Shown here in pieces: positions 16,913 through 25,284 of a stretch of DNA of 42,677 bases. The stretch's first letter is position 1, and each line of letters opens with the position of its first letter. The translations under genes and the position numbers were made by a program. The notes below the pieces were generated by a model. That model made no database searches and was not told the DNA's origin. It saw only the letters and a program-made list of their open reading frames with translations. Source of the DNA: Mycobacterium sp. (GTDB lineage Bacteria; Actinomycetota; Actinomycetes; Mycobacteriales; Mycobacteriaceae); NCBI RefSeq assembly GCF_002863225.1, contig NZ_PKEK01000004.1, positions 1-42,677 of the forward strand, read 5' to 3'.

Positions 16913-17386
16913 CTACACGGTGTGAATGCGTACTTCGCAGTTCAGCGACGCCTCGAGCGCGGTGTGGACCCGGCTTTCGGGGATACGATCGAGGTCGGCT
17001 TCACGCAGTGTCACGTCGATGATGTCGAAGCTGTCGTCGCCGGGGGTGCGAATGATGTCGCCGGTCAACCCGAACCCGGCCAGTACGCCGTGCGCGTCGT
17101 CGTCGGTTCCCCGGCTGACGAAGGTGATCACACCGGGCGTCGGTGTGGTCGCAAAAGCTTTGGCGCACAGCTCGATCGCCGCCTGGCTGGCCGTATCGGC
17201 ATCGTCGCAGGTGATCAGGAGCTCCACCTCGCGGCGGCCGGCGGGCATGGCTCCAAGGTCTTTCACGATCACGTCGCCACCCAGGTGGCCGACACGCTCC
17301 AGGAGCACCGTCATGCCCTCGGTTAATTGCGCCGGCTCCAGCGTGTTGTCCGGGTCGACGTTGACGCGCACGACTGCGGTTCGCAT
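16913..17386 (-). CDS. conserved-looking protein of unknown function
   Basis: 157-residue protein that I do not recognise. It begins MRTAVVRVNVDPDNTLEPAQ and ends NCEVRIHTV, with alternating strand-helix-strand composition. A ligand-binding ferredoxin-like or ACT-like fold would fit, but this is a guess. The start ATG at 17386 is the natural one; the open frame continues upstream only as a shadow of the NuoF-like gene. It lies antisense between two plus-strand operons: its stop is 5 bp from the alpha/beta hydrolase stop and its start is 36 bp from the NuoF-like start, so the two divergent genes share a very short promoter region. It has a mycobacterial codon pattern and no signal peptide. Confidence 0.7.
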   Translation of the reverse strand: MRTAVVRVNVDPDNTLEPAQLTEGMTVLLERVGHLGGDVIVKDLGAMPAGRREVELLITCDDADTASQAAIELCAKAFATTPTPGVITFVSRGTDDDAHGVLAGFGLTGDIIRTPGDDSFDIIDVTLREADLDRIPESRVHTALEASLNCEVRIHTV

Positions 17387-17422
17387 GTGTGCCAGCCTAA
17401 CCGTGACGCCGGGAGCCGACTG

Positions 17423-18706
17423 ATGGAGACCAGTGCCCCGCCTGCGATCTCTGTCGGCACTTCGCCCGGGTTGACGCCGCGGTTGTTGACGCAGGACGGC
17501 GGCCGCGAAGACCTCGGCGCCTACACCGGATACCTGCCGCTCGCCGGAGCCGATGAGCTGCTCGACGAGGTCGAAGCCGGCGGACTCCTCGGACGCGGCG
17601 GGGCCGGGTTCCCGTTCGCGGTCAAGGCGCGCGCGGTGCGTGACAACGGCCGCGTCGCCGGTGGGGCGGTTGTTGTCGCCAATGGCGAAGAGGGAGAACC
17701 GGCTTCGGTCAAAGACCGCTGGCTGCTGCGGTACCGTCCGCATCTGGTCCTCGATGGACTGCGGCTCGCCGCGTCGATCGTTGCCGCCGACCGTGCATAC
17801 GTCTATGTGTCGGACGCGGATTCGGCACGCAGTGTGGACGCCGCGTTGGCCGAACTCGGACCCGATCCGTTCGGTGGGATCGCCATCGAAGTGCACACCG
17901 TCGACGCTGGCTACGTGGCGGGTGAGGAGACCGCGGCGGTCCGCGCGCTCAACGGTGGGCCCGCCAAGCCGACCGACAAGCCGCCGCGTCCGTTCCAGGA
18001 AGGCGTCGGTGGACTGCCCACGCTGGTCAGCAATGTCGAGACGCTGGCCGGCTTGCCGTTCCTGCAGCGGCACGGGTCGGCGGAGTTCCGCACGGTGGGC
18101 ACGTCGTCGTCACCGGGCAGCCTCCTGGTCACGCTCACCGGTGCCGGACGTCCGCCCGCGCTCTACGAAGTACCGCACGGCCTACCGTTCACTGATCTTC
18201 TTGCGCTGCATGGTGTTTCACCTGACAGTGTGCGCGGCGCCCTGATCGGCGGCTATTTCGCCGGCCTGCTGGATCGCGTGGTGCTCGACACCACGCTGGA
18301 CCACGAGACACTTCGCGATCTCGGCAGCGGGCTGGGTAACGGCGCGATCACCGTGATCACCGAAGACTGCCCGCTCGCCGTTGCCGCGTCCGTGTTGGCC
18401 TATTTCGATCGAGAGAACGCCGGGCAGTGCGGGTCGTGCTTCAACGGAACCGCGGCCATGGCCGCCGTCGCGGGGGCCCTGCGCGACGGCGTCGCCACCG
18501 AGGAGGACGTGGCCAGGTTGCGCCGCTGGTCGGTGGTGCTTCGCGGACGCGGCGCCTGCGGCACGTTGGACGCGGCGACGAACATCGCCGCCAGCCTGCT
18601 GGCGAAGTTCCCCGATCTGGTCCAGAACCATCTCGACAACGGTTGTCAGACATGCCAATCGGGGGCCTTCCTGGCAGACCGGCCCTATCAGGTGGAGGCG
18701 CTGTGA
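17423..18706 (+). CDS. stand-alone NuoF-like NADH:acceptor flavoprotein
   Basis: 427-residue homologue of the NADH-binding 51-kDa subunit of complex I, outside any nuo operon. The NADH and FMN motifs are clear: GRGGAGFPFAVKAR (57-70), NGEEGEPASVKDR (87-99), YVAGEETAAVRAL (164-176) and PTLVSNVETLAGLP (199-212). The C-terminal cluster domain is altered. Where NuoF has CxxCxxC followed about 40 residues later by C, this protein has C336 and C339, Gly at 342 and C379, so one ligand is missing; it has an extra C408-x2-C411 pair. The ATG at 17423 has GGGAG upstream. Its stop overlaps a ferredoxin gene (GTGA). I infer an NADH-ferredoxin reductase that feeds the P450s or the Rieske oxygenase of the island. 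Confidence 0.85.
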   Translation: METSAPPAISVGTSPGLTPRLLTQDGGREDLGAYTGYLPLAGADELLDEVEAGGLLGRGGAGFPFAVKARAVRDNGRVAGGAVVVANGEEGEPASVKDRWLLRYRPHLVLDGLRLAASIVAADRAYVYVSDADSARSVDAALAELGPDPFGGIAIEVHTVDAGYVAGEETAAVRALNGGPAKPTDKPPRPFQEGVGGLPTLVSNVETLAGLPFLQRHGSAEFRTVGTSSSPGSLLVTLTGAGRPPALYEVPHGLPFTDLLALHGVSPDSVRGALIGGYFAGLLDRVVLDTTLDHETLRDLGSGLGNGAITVITEDCPLAVAASVLAYFDRENAGQCGSCFNGTAAMAAVAGALRDGVATEEDVARLRRWSVVLRGRGACGTLDAATNIAASLLAKFPDLVQNHLDNGCQTCQSGAFLADRPYQVEAL

Positions 18707-18999
18707 AGGTTCGGCTGGATCGCACGATCTGCGACGGTTTCGGGCTGTGTGCCAAACATGCGCCGAAGTACTTCTCCCTCGACGACTGGGGATACGCGTC
18801 GCTGGAGGGCGGAGGCGACGTCAGCGAAGCCGACCGTGACGGTGTGTTGCGGGCCCTGCTGGACTGCCCCGTGCACGCCATCACCGAGTGGGGCGAGCAC
18901 CGGGAGGCCGAACCGCACGACCGGTCCGTCGGCGCCCCTGACGCGGCCGAGCATCTGAAAACCGAAGCCAACGAGGCGGAGTGGGGGTTCACCCGTTGA
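18703..18999 (+). CDS. P450-type ferredoxin with unusual CxxFxxC motif and C-terminal extension
   Basis: 98-residue ferredoxin. Cluster ligands: CDGFGLC, with Phe at the variable position, which cannot ligate iron, and a distal CP (LDCPVHAI). Three Cys ligands suggest a [3Fe-4S] cluster. After the ferredoxin fold (about residue 65) there is an acidic, His- and Glu-rich tail of about 30 residues. The GTG at 18703 overlaps the NuoF-like stop. Gene coupling suggests it takes electrons from the NuoF-like protein. It overlaps the next gene as well (TTGA). No P450 is immediately adjacent, but one lies at 23203 in the same operon. Confidence 0.9.
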   Translation: MKVRLDRTICDGFGLCAKHAPKYFSLDDWGYASLEGGGDVSEADRDGVLRALLDCPVHAITEWGEHREAEPHDRSVGAPDAAEHLKTEANEAEWGFTR

Positions 19000-20645
19000 C
19001 CGGACGCCCGCTGCCGTTGATCACCGACGACAACGAGTTCTTCTGGAAGTCGGGAGCCGACGGCAGGCTGCGCTTGCAGGAGTGCACCGACTGCTCCGCG
19101 CTGATCCATCCGCCGGCCCCGGTGTGCCGGTACTGCCGTTCGCACAACCTCGGCGTGCGGGCGGTGTCGGGGCGCGCCACACTGGCCGGGTTCACGATCA
19201 ACGAGAGATTCAGTCTGCCCGGCCTGCCCGCGCCCTACGTGGTCGCGCAGGTCGCGATCGCCGAGGATCCGCGAGTTCGGTTGACCACCAACATCATCGA
19301 ATGCGATCCCGGGCAACTCGAGTTGGGCCAGCAGGTCGAAGTCGTCTTCGAGCAGGACGACGACGTGTGGTTGCCGCTGTTCCGCCTTGTCGAGGGTGCC
19401 GAGCTCGGGCAGTTACCGGTCGATGAGATCGCGCCGGAACGCTTCGGAGAGTTCGTCCGGCCGATGCTCACGGCAGAGAAGTTCGAAGACAAGGTGGCAC
19501 TCACCGGCATCGGTATGTCGGAGATCGGCCGGCGGTTGATGGTGCCACCGCTGTCGCTGACCGTCGCGGCCTGCGAGGCCGCCATCGCGGACGCCGGGCT
19601 GACGATCGACGACATCGACGGTCTCTCAACGTATCCCGGCGGCGGGAACCTGGGCGGCTTCGGGGAAGGCGGCGTCACCGCACTCGAGGCTGCCATGGGT
19701 ATCCGGCCGACCTGGCACAACGGCGGCATGGAGACCTTCGGCCCGGGCGGTTCGGTGATCGCGGCGATGCTTGCTGTCGCGGGTGGGCTGGCCCGTCACG
19801 TGCTGTGCTTCCGGACGTTGTGGGAAGCCACTTTCAACGAGCAGATGAAACAGGGCAAGATCCCGCTGTCCGGTGGCCGCCGTGCCGACTGGCTGCTGCC
19901 GTTCGGAGCTACGTCGGCAGCACACACGTTGGCGCAGAACGCACAACGCCACTTCCACCGCTACGGCACCACCAAGGAAACCTTGGGCTGGATCGCGTTG
20001 AACCAGCGCGCCAACGCCGAACTCAACCCGACCGCCGTGTACCGGACGCCGATGACCATGGACGACTACCTCGACGCGCGGCCGATCACCTCGCCCTTCG
20101 GGCTCTACGACTGCGACGTGCCCTGCGACGGCGCGATCGCGGTGATCGTATCCGCCGTCGACGCCGCGCAGGACACCGCCAAGGCCCCGGTCTACGTCGA
20201 TGCCGTCGGCACCCAGATCATCGAGCGGATCGACTGGGACCAAAGCACATTGACCCACGAGCCGCAGGTGCTCGGCCAAGCGGCACACCTGTGGTCGCGG
20301 ACATCGCTGACGCCCCGCGACGTCGATGTTGCCGAGTTGTACGACGGGTTCACGATGAATTGCCTGTCCTGGATCGAAGCGCTGGGGTTCTGCGGAATCG
20401 GTGAAGCACGCGACTTTCTCGACGGCGGCAAGAACATCGCCCGCGACGGGCAGCTGCCGCTGAACACCCACGGCGGTCAGCTTTCCCACGGCCGGACCCA
20501 CGGCATGGGCCTGCTGCACGAGGCGGTCACGCAGTTGCGCGGCGAGGGTGGTGAACGTCAGGTCGCCGACGCTCGCGTCGGGGTCGTCAGCAGCGGTGGT
20601 CTGACACCGAGCGGGGTGCTGCTGCTACGGGCCGACGGCGCATGA
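18996..20645 (+). CDS. fused DUF35 (OB-fold, Zn ribbon) and thiolase-like aldolase (Ltp2-type)
   Basis: 549-residue fusion. The N-terminus (about 20-150) is a DUF35/ChsH2-like domain: a zinc ribbon with C30, C33, C44 and C47 (CTDC, CRYC) followed by an OB fold. The rest (about 165-549) is a thiolase-fold lipid-transfer-protein-like domain. The thiolase nucleophile Cys is absent (NGGMETFGPGG). The Tyr in SPFGLYDCDVPCDGA (Tyr371) and LSHGRTHGMG are kept. This matches Ltp2-type retro-aldolases, which cut beta-hydroxyacyl-CoA side chains and normally need a separate DUF35 partner. I infer a one-chain side-chain-cleaving aldolase. The start is the TTG at 18996 overlapping the ferredoxin stop; a GTG at 18981 is the alternative. 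Confidence 0.85.
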   Translation: MTGRPLPLITDDNEFFWKSGADGRLRLQECTDCSALIHPPAPVCRYCRSHNLGVRAVSGRATLAGFTINERFSLPGLPAPYVVAQVAIAEDPRVRLTTNIIECDPGQLELGQQVEVVFEQDDDVWLPLFRLVEGAELGQLPVDEIAPERFGEFVRPMLTAEKFEDKVALTGIGMSEIGRRLMVPPLSLTVAACEAAIADAGLTIDDIDGLSTYPGGGNLGGFGEGGVTALEAAMGIRPTWHNGGMETFGPGGSVIAAMLAVAGGLARHVLCFRTLWEATFNEQMKQGKIPLSGGRRADWLLPFGATSAAHTLAQNAQRHFHRYGTTKETLGWIALNQRANAELNPTAVYRTPMTMDDYLDARPITSPFGLYDCDVPCDGAIAVIVSAVDAAQDTAKAPVYVDAVGTQIIERIDWDQSTLTHEPQVLGQAAHLWSRTSLTPRDVDVAELYDGFTMNCLSWIEALGFCGIGEARDFLDGGKNIARDGQLPLNTHGGQLSHGRTHGMGLLHEAVTQLRGEGGERQVADARVGVVSSGGLTPSGVLLLRADGA

Positions 20646-21499
20646 CGCAGCCCGTTCAGCCACGGCTGGTCATCGTCGACGGGGTGCCGATGTCCGCGTT
20701 GGTGTCCGAGTCGCCAGAACCGCGGGCGGTGATCGTCGCCATCCACGGCGGGGGCACCACCGCACTGTATTTCGACTGCCCCGGCCACCCCGAGTCGTCA
20801 CTGCTGCGCACGGGTGCCCAGCACGGCTACACGGTGATAGCGCTCGACCGGCCCGGTTACGGCAGCTCCGCGGCCTATCCCGACGCGGTGGCCCAGCCCG
20901 AGCAGCGGGTCCGGCTGGCCTTCGGCGCGGTGGACCGCATCCTCGGCGAAAAGCACCGTGGCGCAGGGCTGTTCCTGCTGGGCCACTCCGGTGGATGTGA
21001 ACTCGCGCTGCGCATGGCTGCCGACGACCAGCGCGCCGACGTGATCGGCATCGAACTGTCCGGTACCGGCCGGCGCTACCATCCCGCTGCGCGTGACATT
21101 CTCAAGGCCGCCACCAGAGATCGCCGGCCGGCCGGTCTGCGTGAGCTGTTGTGGCATCCGACCGAGCTGTATCCACCCGAAGTGCTCAGTGGCGCAACGG
21201 TGTATCCGGGCGCTCCCCCTTACGAGGACCAGATGGTGTCCAACTGGGCACGGCAAGATTTCCCGGCGCTCGCGCCACGGGTGCGAATTCCCGTTCAGTT
21301 CAGCGTGGCCGAGCATGAGAAGGTCTGGCTGGCCGATTCATCGGCGCAAGGCGAGATCGCCGAAATGTTCTCGGGTGCACCACGGTTTCAGCTCAACGAG
21401 CAAACCGGCGCCGGGCATAACATCAGCCTCGGTCACACCGCCGCGGCCTACCACTCGGCGGTCTTCGGGTTCGCCGACGACTGCTCGGAGGCGCACTGA
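20642..21499 (+). CDS. alpha/beta hydrolase
   Basis: 285-residue alpha/beta-hydrolase-fold protein. The oxyanion region is AIHGGGTTAL, the DRPGYGSS element is in place, and the nucleophile elbow is LLGHSGGCE (Ser116). The catalytic His is in GAGHNISLG, and the acid is probably in AEHEKVW. The ATG overlaps the aldolase stop (ATGA), so it is translationally coupled. It is unlike the 16041 hydrolase outside the active-site motifs. Possible roles are an ester, lactone or thioester hydrolase in the same pathway. I cannot name the substrate. Confidence 0.85.
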   Translation: MTQPVQPRLVIVDGVPMSALVSESPEPRAVIVAIHGGGTTALYFDCPGHPESSLLRTGAQHGYTVIALDRPGYGSSAAYPDAVAQPEQRVRLAFGAVDRILGEKHRGAGLFLLGHSGGCELALRMAADDQRADVIGIELSGTGRRYHPAARDILKAATRDRRPAGLRELLWHPTELYPPEVLSGATVYPGAPPYEDQMVSNWARQDFPALAPRVRIPVQFSVAEHEKVWLADSSAQGEIAEMFSGAPRFQLNEQTGAGHNISLGHTAAAYHSAVFGFADDCSEAH

Positions 21500-22317
21500 T
21501 GGACGTCGGATTCATCGGCCTGGGCAGCCAGGGCGCACCGATGGCGGGCCGAATCATCGAAGCTGGCTTCGCCACCACGCTATGGGCACGCCGGCCGGCG
21601 TCGCTCGAGCCGTTCGCCGATACCGCCGCCGCGGTCGCCGAGACCCCCGCCGCACTGGCCGCTGCCAGCGACCTCGTCTGTCTGTGCGTGGTCGGTGACG
21701 CCGACGTCGAAGAACTGGTCGCGGGTGAGAACGGGGTGCTGGCCGGACTCAAGCCCGGGGGTGTCATCGCTGTGCACAGCACCGTGCATCCGAAGACCTG
21801 CCTACAGCTCGCCGAAAGAGCTGCGGCACAGGGTGTCTCGCTCATCGACGCGCCGGTCAGCGGTGGTGCACCGGCCGTCGCAGAAGGACGGCTGCTGGTG
21901 ATGGCCGGCGGTGACAGCGAGGTCGTCGAGCGGTGCCGGCCGGTGTTCGCCAGTTATGCGGATCCGATTGTGCATCTCGGCGCGCTGGGCGCCGGCCAGA
22001 CCACCAAGTTGCTGAACAACCTGCTGTTCACCGCAAACCTGGGGACGGCGGCCACCACGCTGGCGCTCGGTGAGGCGCTGGGCGTCCGGCCCGATCGCCT
22101 GACCGAGGTCATTTCGCGCGGAAGCGGGAACAGCTTCGCGCTCAACGTACTTGGTGGTGACACCGCCGGCCTGGCCCGGCTCGCCGACATGGCCGGCACC
22201 TTGTTGCAGAAGGATGTCCGGCTGTTGGCCGACGTCGCCGACGCCTCATCGGTTGCCGGCGGGACGGTGTTGAACGCCGCCGACGAGACGCTGTCGCTGA
22301 TGGAGCACCCGCGGTGA
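21499..22317 (+). CDS. 3-hydroxyisobutyrate dehydrogenase-family oxidoreductase (first of a tandem pair)
   Basis: 272-residue beta-hydroxyacid dehydrogenase family enzyme. It has a Rossmann GLGSQGAPMAGR start, the substrate motif DAPVSGGAPAVAEGRL and the catalytic Lys170 in GAGQTTKLLNN. Such enzymes oxidise beta-hydroxyacids or reduce semialdehydes with NAD(P). The start ATG overlaps the upstream stop (TGATG). It is followed directly by a second member of the family with an overlapping start, so the two may form a heteromer or act on consecutive intermediates. Confidence 0.88.
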   Translation: MDVGFIGLGSQGAPMAGRIIEAGFATTLWARRPASLEPFADTAAAVAETPAALAAASDLVCLCVVGDADVEELVAGENGVLAGLKPGGVIAVHSTVHPKTCLQLAERAAAQGVSLIDAPVSGGAPAVAEGRLLVMAGGDSEVVERCRPVFASYADPIVHLGALGAGQTTKLLNNLLFTANLGTAATTLALGEALGVRPDRLTEVISRGSGNSFALNVLGGDTAGLARLADMAGTLLQKDVRLLADVADASSVAGGTVLNAADETLSLMEHPR

Positions 22318-23105
22318 GGATTGGATTCATCGGAGCCGGCCGGATGGGCAGCCCGATGATAGGCCGCCTGGTCGGGGCCGGCAACGATGTCCGCGCGCTC
22401 GGCCGATCCGACGAGAAGCGCACGGCCATCGCCCAATTGGGCGCAGCACCCGTTGACCAGATCGCCGCGGTGTGCACCGAGGCGGAGGTGGTGGTGCTGT
22501 GCGTGTTCACCGACGAACAGGTACGGCAGATCTGCCTGACCGACGGTCTGGTCGACGCGATGCCGAACGGCTCGACCCTGGTGCTGCACACCACCGGAAG
22601 TCCCCGCACGGCGGAGGCCGTCGCCGCGCGCGGAGTCGACGTCGTGGATGCCCCGGTCAGCGGTGGCCCGCACAATGCCGCCGCGGGCGCCTTGACGCTG
22701 TTCGTCGGCGGCGGCGATGACGCGGTGGCAAGAGTGCGGCCGGTGTTGAACTGCTACGGGAAGCCGGTTCTGCACGTCGGGCCGCTCGGGGCGGGCCAGA
22801 AGGTGAAGCTGGTCAACAACGCCCTGTTCGCGGCCCAGATCGGTCTGTTGTCGAACGCGGTCGAGCTGGCGGACCGGCTGGGCGTGCGGGAGTCCGCTCT
22901 GCTCGCCGCCCTCCCGCACGGCAGCGGGACCAGTCGCGTGCTGGAGATCGTCGCCGCCGGGGGTTCGGTGGCGTCGTTCGTCGAATCCGCGGGCGAATTC
23001 GTCGGCAAGGACATCGCGGTTGTCCGGCAGATCACCGCTGAACTGGGCGGCGACCTCGGCTTGCTCGACCGCGTCATCGATGTCGGTTTGACCGGTGCGA
23101 AATGA
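22314..23105 (+). CDS. 3-hydroxyisobutyrate dehydrogenase-family oxidoreductase (second of a tandem pair)
   Basis: 263-residue paralogue of the gene just upstream. Motifs: GFIGAGRMGSPMIGR (NAD binding), DAPVSGGPHNAAAGAL (substrate loop) and the catalytic Lys165 in GAGQKVKLVNN. The GTG start overlaps the upstream stop. The two copies differ strongly between motifs, so this is an old duplication and not a recent repeat. A 97-bp gap follows before the P450 gene; it could contain a promoter or simply be leader. Confidence 0.88.
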   Translation: MRIGFIGAGRMGSPMIGRLVGAGNDVRALGRSDEKRTAIAQLGAAPVDQIAAVCTEAEVVVLCVFTDEQVRQICLTDGLVDAMPNGSTLVLHTTGSPRTAEAVAARGVDVVDAPVSGGPHNAAAGALTLFVGGGDDAVARVRPVLNCYGKPVLHVGPLGAGQKVKLVNNALFAAQIGLLSNAVELADRLGVRESALLAALPHGSGTSRVLEIVAAGGSVASFVESAGEFVGKDIAVVRQITAELGGDLGLLDRVIDVGLTGAK

Positions 23106-23202
23106 GGGTTTTTTGCCCGCGACGAAGCGTCTACCGTTAGCGTTACAGTCACGCATTCCGTCGAAAAGCTTTAGGGCGCTCACCGGCGCCGGGGAGGCTG
23201 CA

Positions 23203-24408
23203 ATGACCAAGCCCAAGGTCGTCTTTGATCCGTTCTCCGAGGAGTACTTCGCCAACCCGTTCGACATCTACCGGCGAATGCGGGAGGACTCCCCGCTGTA
23301 CTACGACGAGAAAGAGGATTTCTACGCGCTGACCAGGCACGAGGACGTGGCCGCCGCGTTCAAGGATCACGAGACCTACTCCTCGGCACGCGGCTGCGAC
23401 CTGGCGATGGTGCGTAAGGGCATCTCCCCCGAGATGCGGTCCATCATCTTCATGGATCCCCCGGATCACCGCCACATGCGCAGCCTGCTCAACAAGGCCT
23501 TCACCCCGCGCGCTATCCAGTCGCAAACCGAGACGGTCCACACGGTGATCGACAAGTATCTGGACGCGGTCAACCCAGAGCAGTTCGACGTCGTGCAGGA
23601 CTTCTCCGGACCATTTCCCGTCGAGGTCATCACCACGATGGCCGGCGTGCCGGAGGAATACCGTCAGCAGGTGCGGCACTGGATCGACACCAGCCTGAGC
23701 CGCGAACCCGGGCAGATCGAGGTCAGCGAAGCGGGCATGCAGGCCAACATCGACACCGCGATGTACTACTACGGCCTGGTGCAGCAGCGCCGCGAGGACC
23801 CACAGGACGACATGATCAGTCGGCTGATCGCGGCCGAAATTCCCGGCGAGGGCGGCACGTTACGACACCTCGACGATATCGAGATCTGCGGATTCGCCAC
23901 GCTGCTCGGCGGCGCCGGCGCGGAAACAGTCACCAAGTTGATCGGCAACGCAGCGGTGATTTTTGCCCGCAACCCGGACGAGTGGGACAAGCTCAAAGAA
24001 GACCGCAGCAAGGTGCCGGGCGCCGTCGAGGAACTCCTGCGCTACGAGGGGCCGGTGCAGTACAACGTCCGCTGGACGATGAAAGAGGCGCACACCAGCG
24101 GCGGCACGATTCCCGCCGGCAAACCGGTGTTTCTGATTGGTGCCGCCGCCAATCGTGACCCGGACGCGTTCACCGACGCCGAGGAATTCAACATCGACCG
24201 CGACCACACCGAAGCGCAGCATCTTGGCCTCGGTTACGGAATTCACAGTTGCCTCGGCGCCGCGTTGGCCCGGATGGAAAGCCGCATCGCGCTGGAAAAG
24301 ATGCTCGACTTCATGCCCCGCTACGAAGTGCAATGGGACGGCTGCAAGCGGGTCACCATGCAGAACGTCGCGGGCTGGCTGAACGTCCCGGTGAAGGTAC
24401 AGCGATGA
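23203..24408 (+). CDS. cytochrome P450 (second of three)
   Basis: 401-residue P450. The I-helix is GGAGAETV (236-243), with an E-T pair in place of the usual D/E-T-T/S triplet. ExxR is E277-R280. The haem loop HLGLGYGIHSCLG gives axial Cys350, with Leu where the loop usually has Phe. The start ATG at 23203 has GGGGAGG upstream; the frame running back to 23095 is spurious. It is followed by its own ferredoxin gene, ten bases after the stop. With the NuoF-like gene and a ferredoxin at the head of the same operon, a full NADH-to-P450 chain could be encoded here. CYP family not assigned. Confidence 0.93.
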   Translation: MTKPKVVFDPFSEEYFANPFDIYRRMREDSPLYYDEKEDFYALTRHEDVAAAFKDHETYSSARGCDLAMVRKGISPEMRSIIFMDPPDHRHMRSLLNKAFTPRAIQSQTETVHTVIDKYLDAVNPEQFDVVQDFSGPFPVEVITTMAGVPEEYRQQVRHWIDTSLSREPGQIEVSEAGMQANIDTAMYYYGLVQQRREDPQDDMISRLIAAEIPGEGGTLRHLDDIEICGFATLLGGAGAETVTKLIGNAAVIFARNPDEWDKLKEDRSKVPGAVEELLRYEGPVQYNVRWTMKEAHTSGGTIPAGKPVFLIGAAANRDPDAFTDAEEFNIDRDHTEAQHLGLGYGIHSCLGAALARMESRIALEKMLDFMPRYEVQWDGCKRVTMQNVAGWLNVPVKVQR

Positions 24409-24418
24409 GGTGGATCGC

Positions 24419-24616
24419 GTGACAAAGAAGATCGACGTCGACTGGGGTCTGTGCGAAAGCAACGGGGTCTGCATGGGCGTCATCCCGGAGGTTTTTCAAC
24501 TCGAGGATGACGACACGCTGACCTTGTTGCAGGAAGAGGTCACCCCCGACAACGAGGAGCAGGTGCTCGACGCGGTTCGGCAATGCCCGCGTCAGGCCAT
24601 TTCGATCAGCGAATAG
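24419..24616 (+). CDS. P450-type ferredoxin with CxxNxxC motif
   Basis: 65-residue single-cluster ferredoxin with CESNGVC (Asn at the variable ligand position) and distal CP (QCPRQAI). Like the other ferredoxins here it has only three cluster cysteines. I use the GTG at 24419, which has GAGG at a normal distance; the GTG at 24410 lacks one. It pairs with the P450 that ends at 24408. Asn at this position is uncommon and may shift the cluster potential. Confidence 0.9.
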   Translation: MTKKIDVDWGLCESNGVCMGVIPEVFQLEDDDTLTLLQEEVTPDNEEQVLDAVRQCPRQAISISE

Positions 24617-24707
24617 CACTTCCTGTCGGACTCCACGTCGGCACACGACGGCTGCGACTTTCCCTGGAACCCCCTAGACTTCGCCTAGCGACCGAAAGGG
24701 ATTCAGC

Positions 24708-24938
24708 ATGAGGACGAAACTATTGGCGGCGACGGTCGGCGGCGCAGCGGCGGCCTTGGCCTCTGGTGTCTTGTGGACCGCGCCATCAGCATCGGCTCAG
24801 AGCGACTTCTGCGAGTCGCTCGGCAACCCCGCACATATTCGCGAATGCAACTGTGGCGCCGAGAATCTTCCCGGTACTCCGGAGTATCAGCAGTGCCTGC
24901 ACGGAACCGCGGCCGGACCGGCCAAACCGACCCCGTGA
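24708..24938 (+). CDS. small secreted Cys-containing protein
   Basis: 76-residue protein with an N-terminal signal peptide (MRTKLLAATVGGAAAALASG, then SASA-Q as the probable cleavage site near residue 31). The mature part is only about 45 residues. It contains four cysteines (SDFCES, ECNCG, QQCLHG) and probably has two disulfides. The ATG at 24708 has GAAAGGGA upstream. It is separated from the ferredoxin by 91 bp and probably has its own promoter. Short secreted proteins of this shape are common in mycobacteria and mostly uncharacterised; I cannot assign a function. Confidence 0.75.
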   Translation: MRTKLLAATVGGAAAALASGVLWTAPSASAQSDFCESLGNPAHIRECNCGAENLPGTPEYQQCLHGTAAGPAKPTP

Positions 24939-24960
24939 TCCCCCGCTAACCCGTTGCGGC

Positions 24961-25248
24961 TCAGGCGAACCCGGCGATGATCACCGCGTTGCAGTCGGCC
25001 GCGGCGTGGCGCAGCTTCGCCGCCTCCTGGTAGGCGTCCGACTCGTACCACGCGCGGGCGGCGTCGACCGACTCGAATTCCAGCACGACCGTCTGGTCAC
25101 CGTGCCAATCGCCTTCGAGGACTGCCGGCTTGGTGTCCACCGCGAGAACGTTGACCCCACCCATCGCCGCACCGGCCGCGCGGCCGTAGGCCTTCATACC
25201 TTCTGGATCTTTGATGGCCTCGGTCAGGATGACATAACCCTTGGGCAT
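24961..25248 (-). CDS. DUF1330 family protein
   Basis: 95-residue protein matching the DUF1330 pattern of small dimeric alpha/beta-barrel proteins: MPKGYVILTEAIKDPEGMKAY, then AVLEGDW, VVLEFESVDAARAWYESDAYQ and a C-terminal AAADCNAVIIAG. Family function is poorly known; dimeric alpha-beta barrels include monooxygenase- and isomerase-like enzymes. It lies 36 bp after the ferredoxin of the minus-strand P450 operon and is likely its last gene. It converges with the small secreted protein gene 22 bp away. Confidence 0.85.
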   Translation of the reverse strand: MPKGYVILTEAIKDPEGMKAYGRAAGAAMGGVNVLAVDTKPAVLEGDWHGDQTVVLEFESVDAARAWYESDAYQEAAKLRHAAADCNAVIIAGFA

Positions 25249-25284
25249 AGTTGACTCAATCTTTCTGTGCGCGTGTGGTTCTGG

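Noticed and set aside
17387..18073. Minus-strand extension of the unknown gene at 16913 to 386 codons
   Set aside because: It overlaps the NuoF-like gene, whose motifs are clear on the plus strand.
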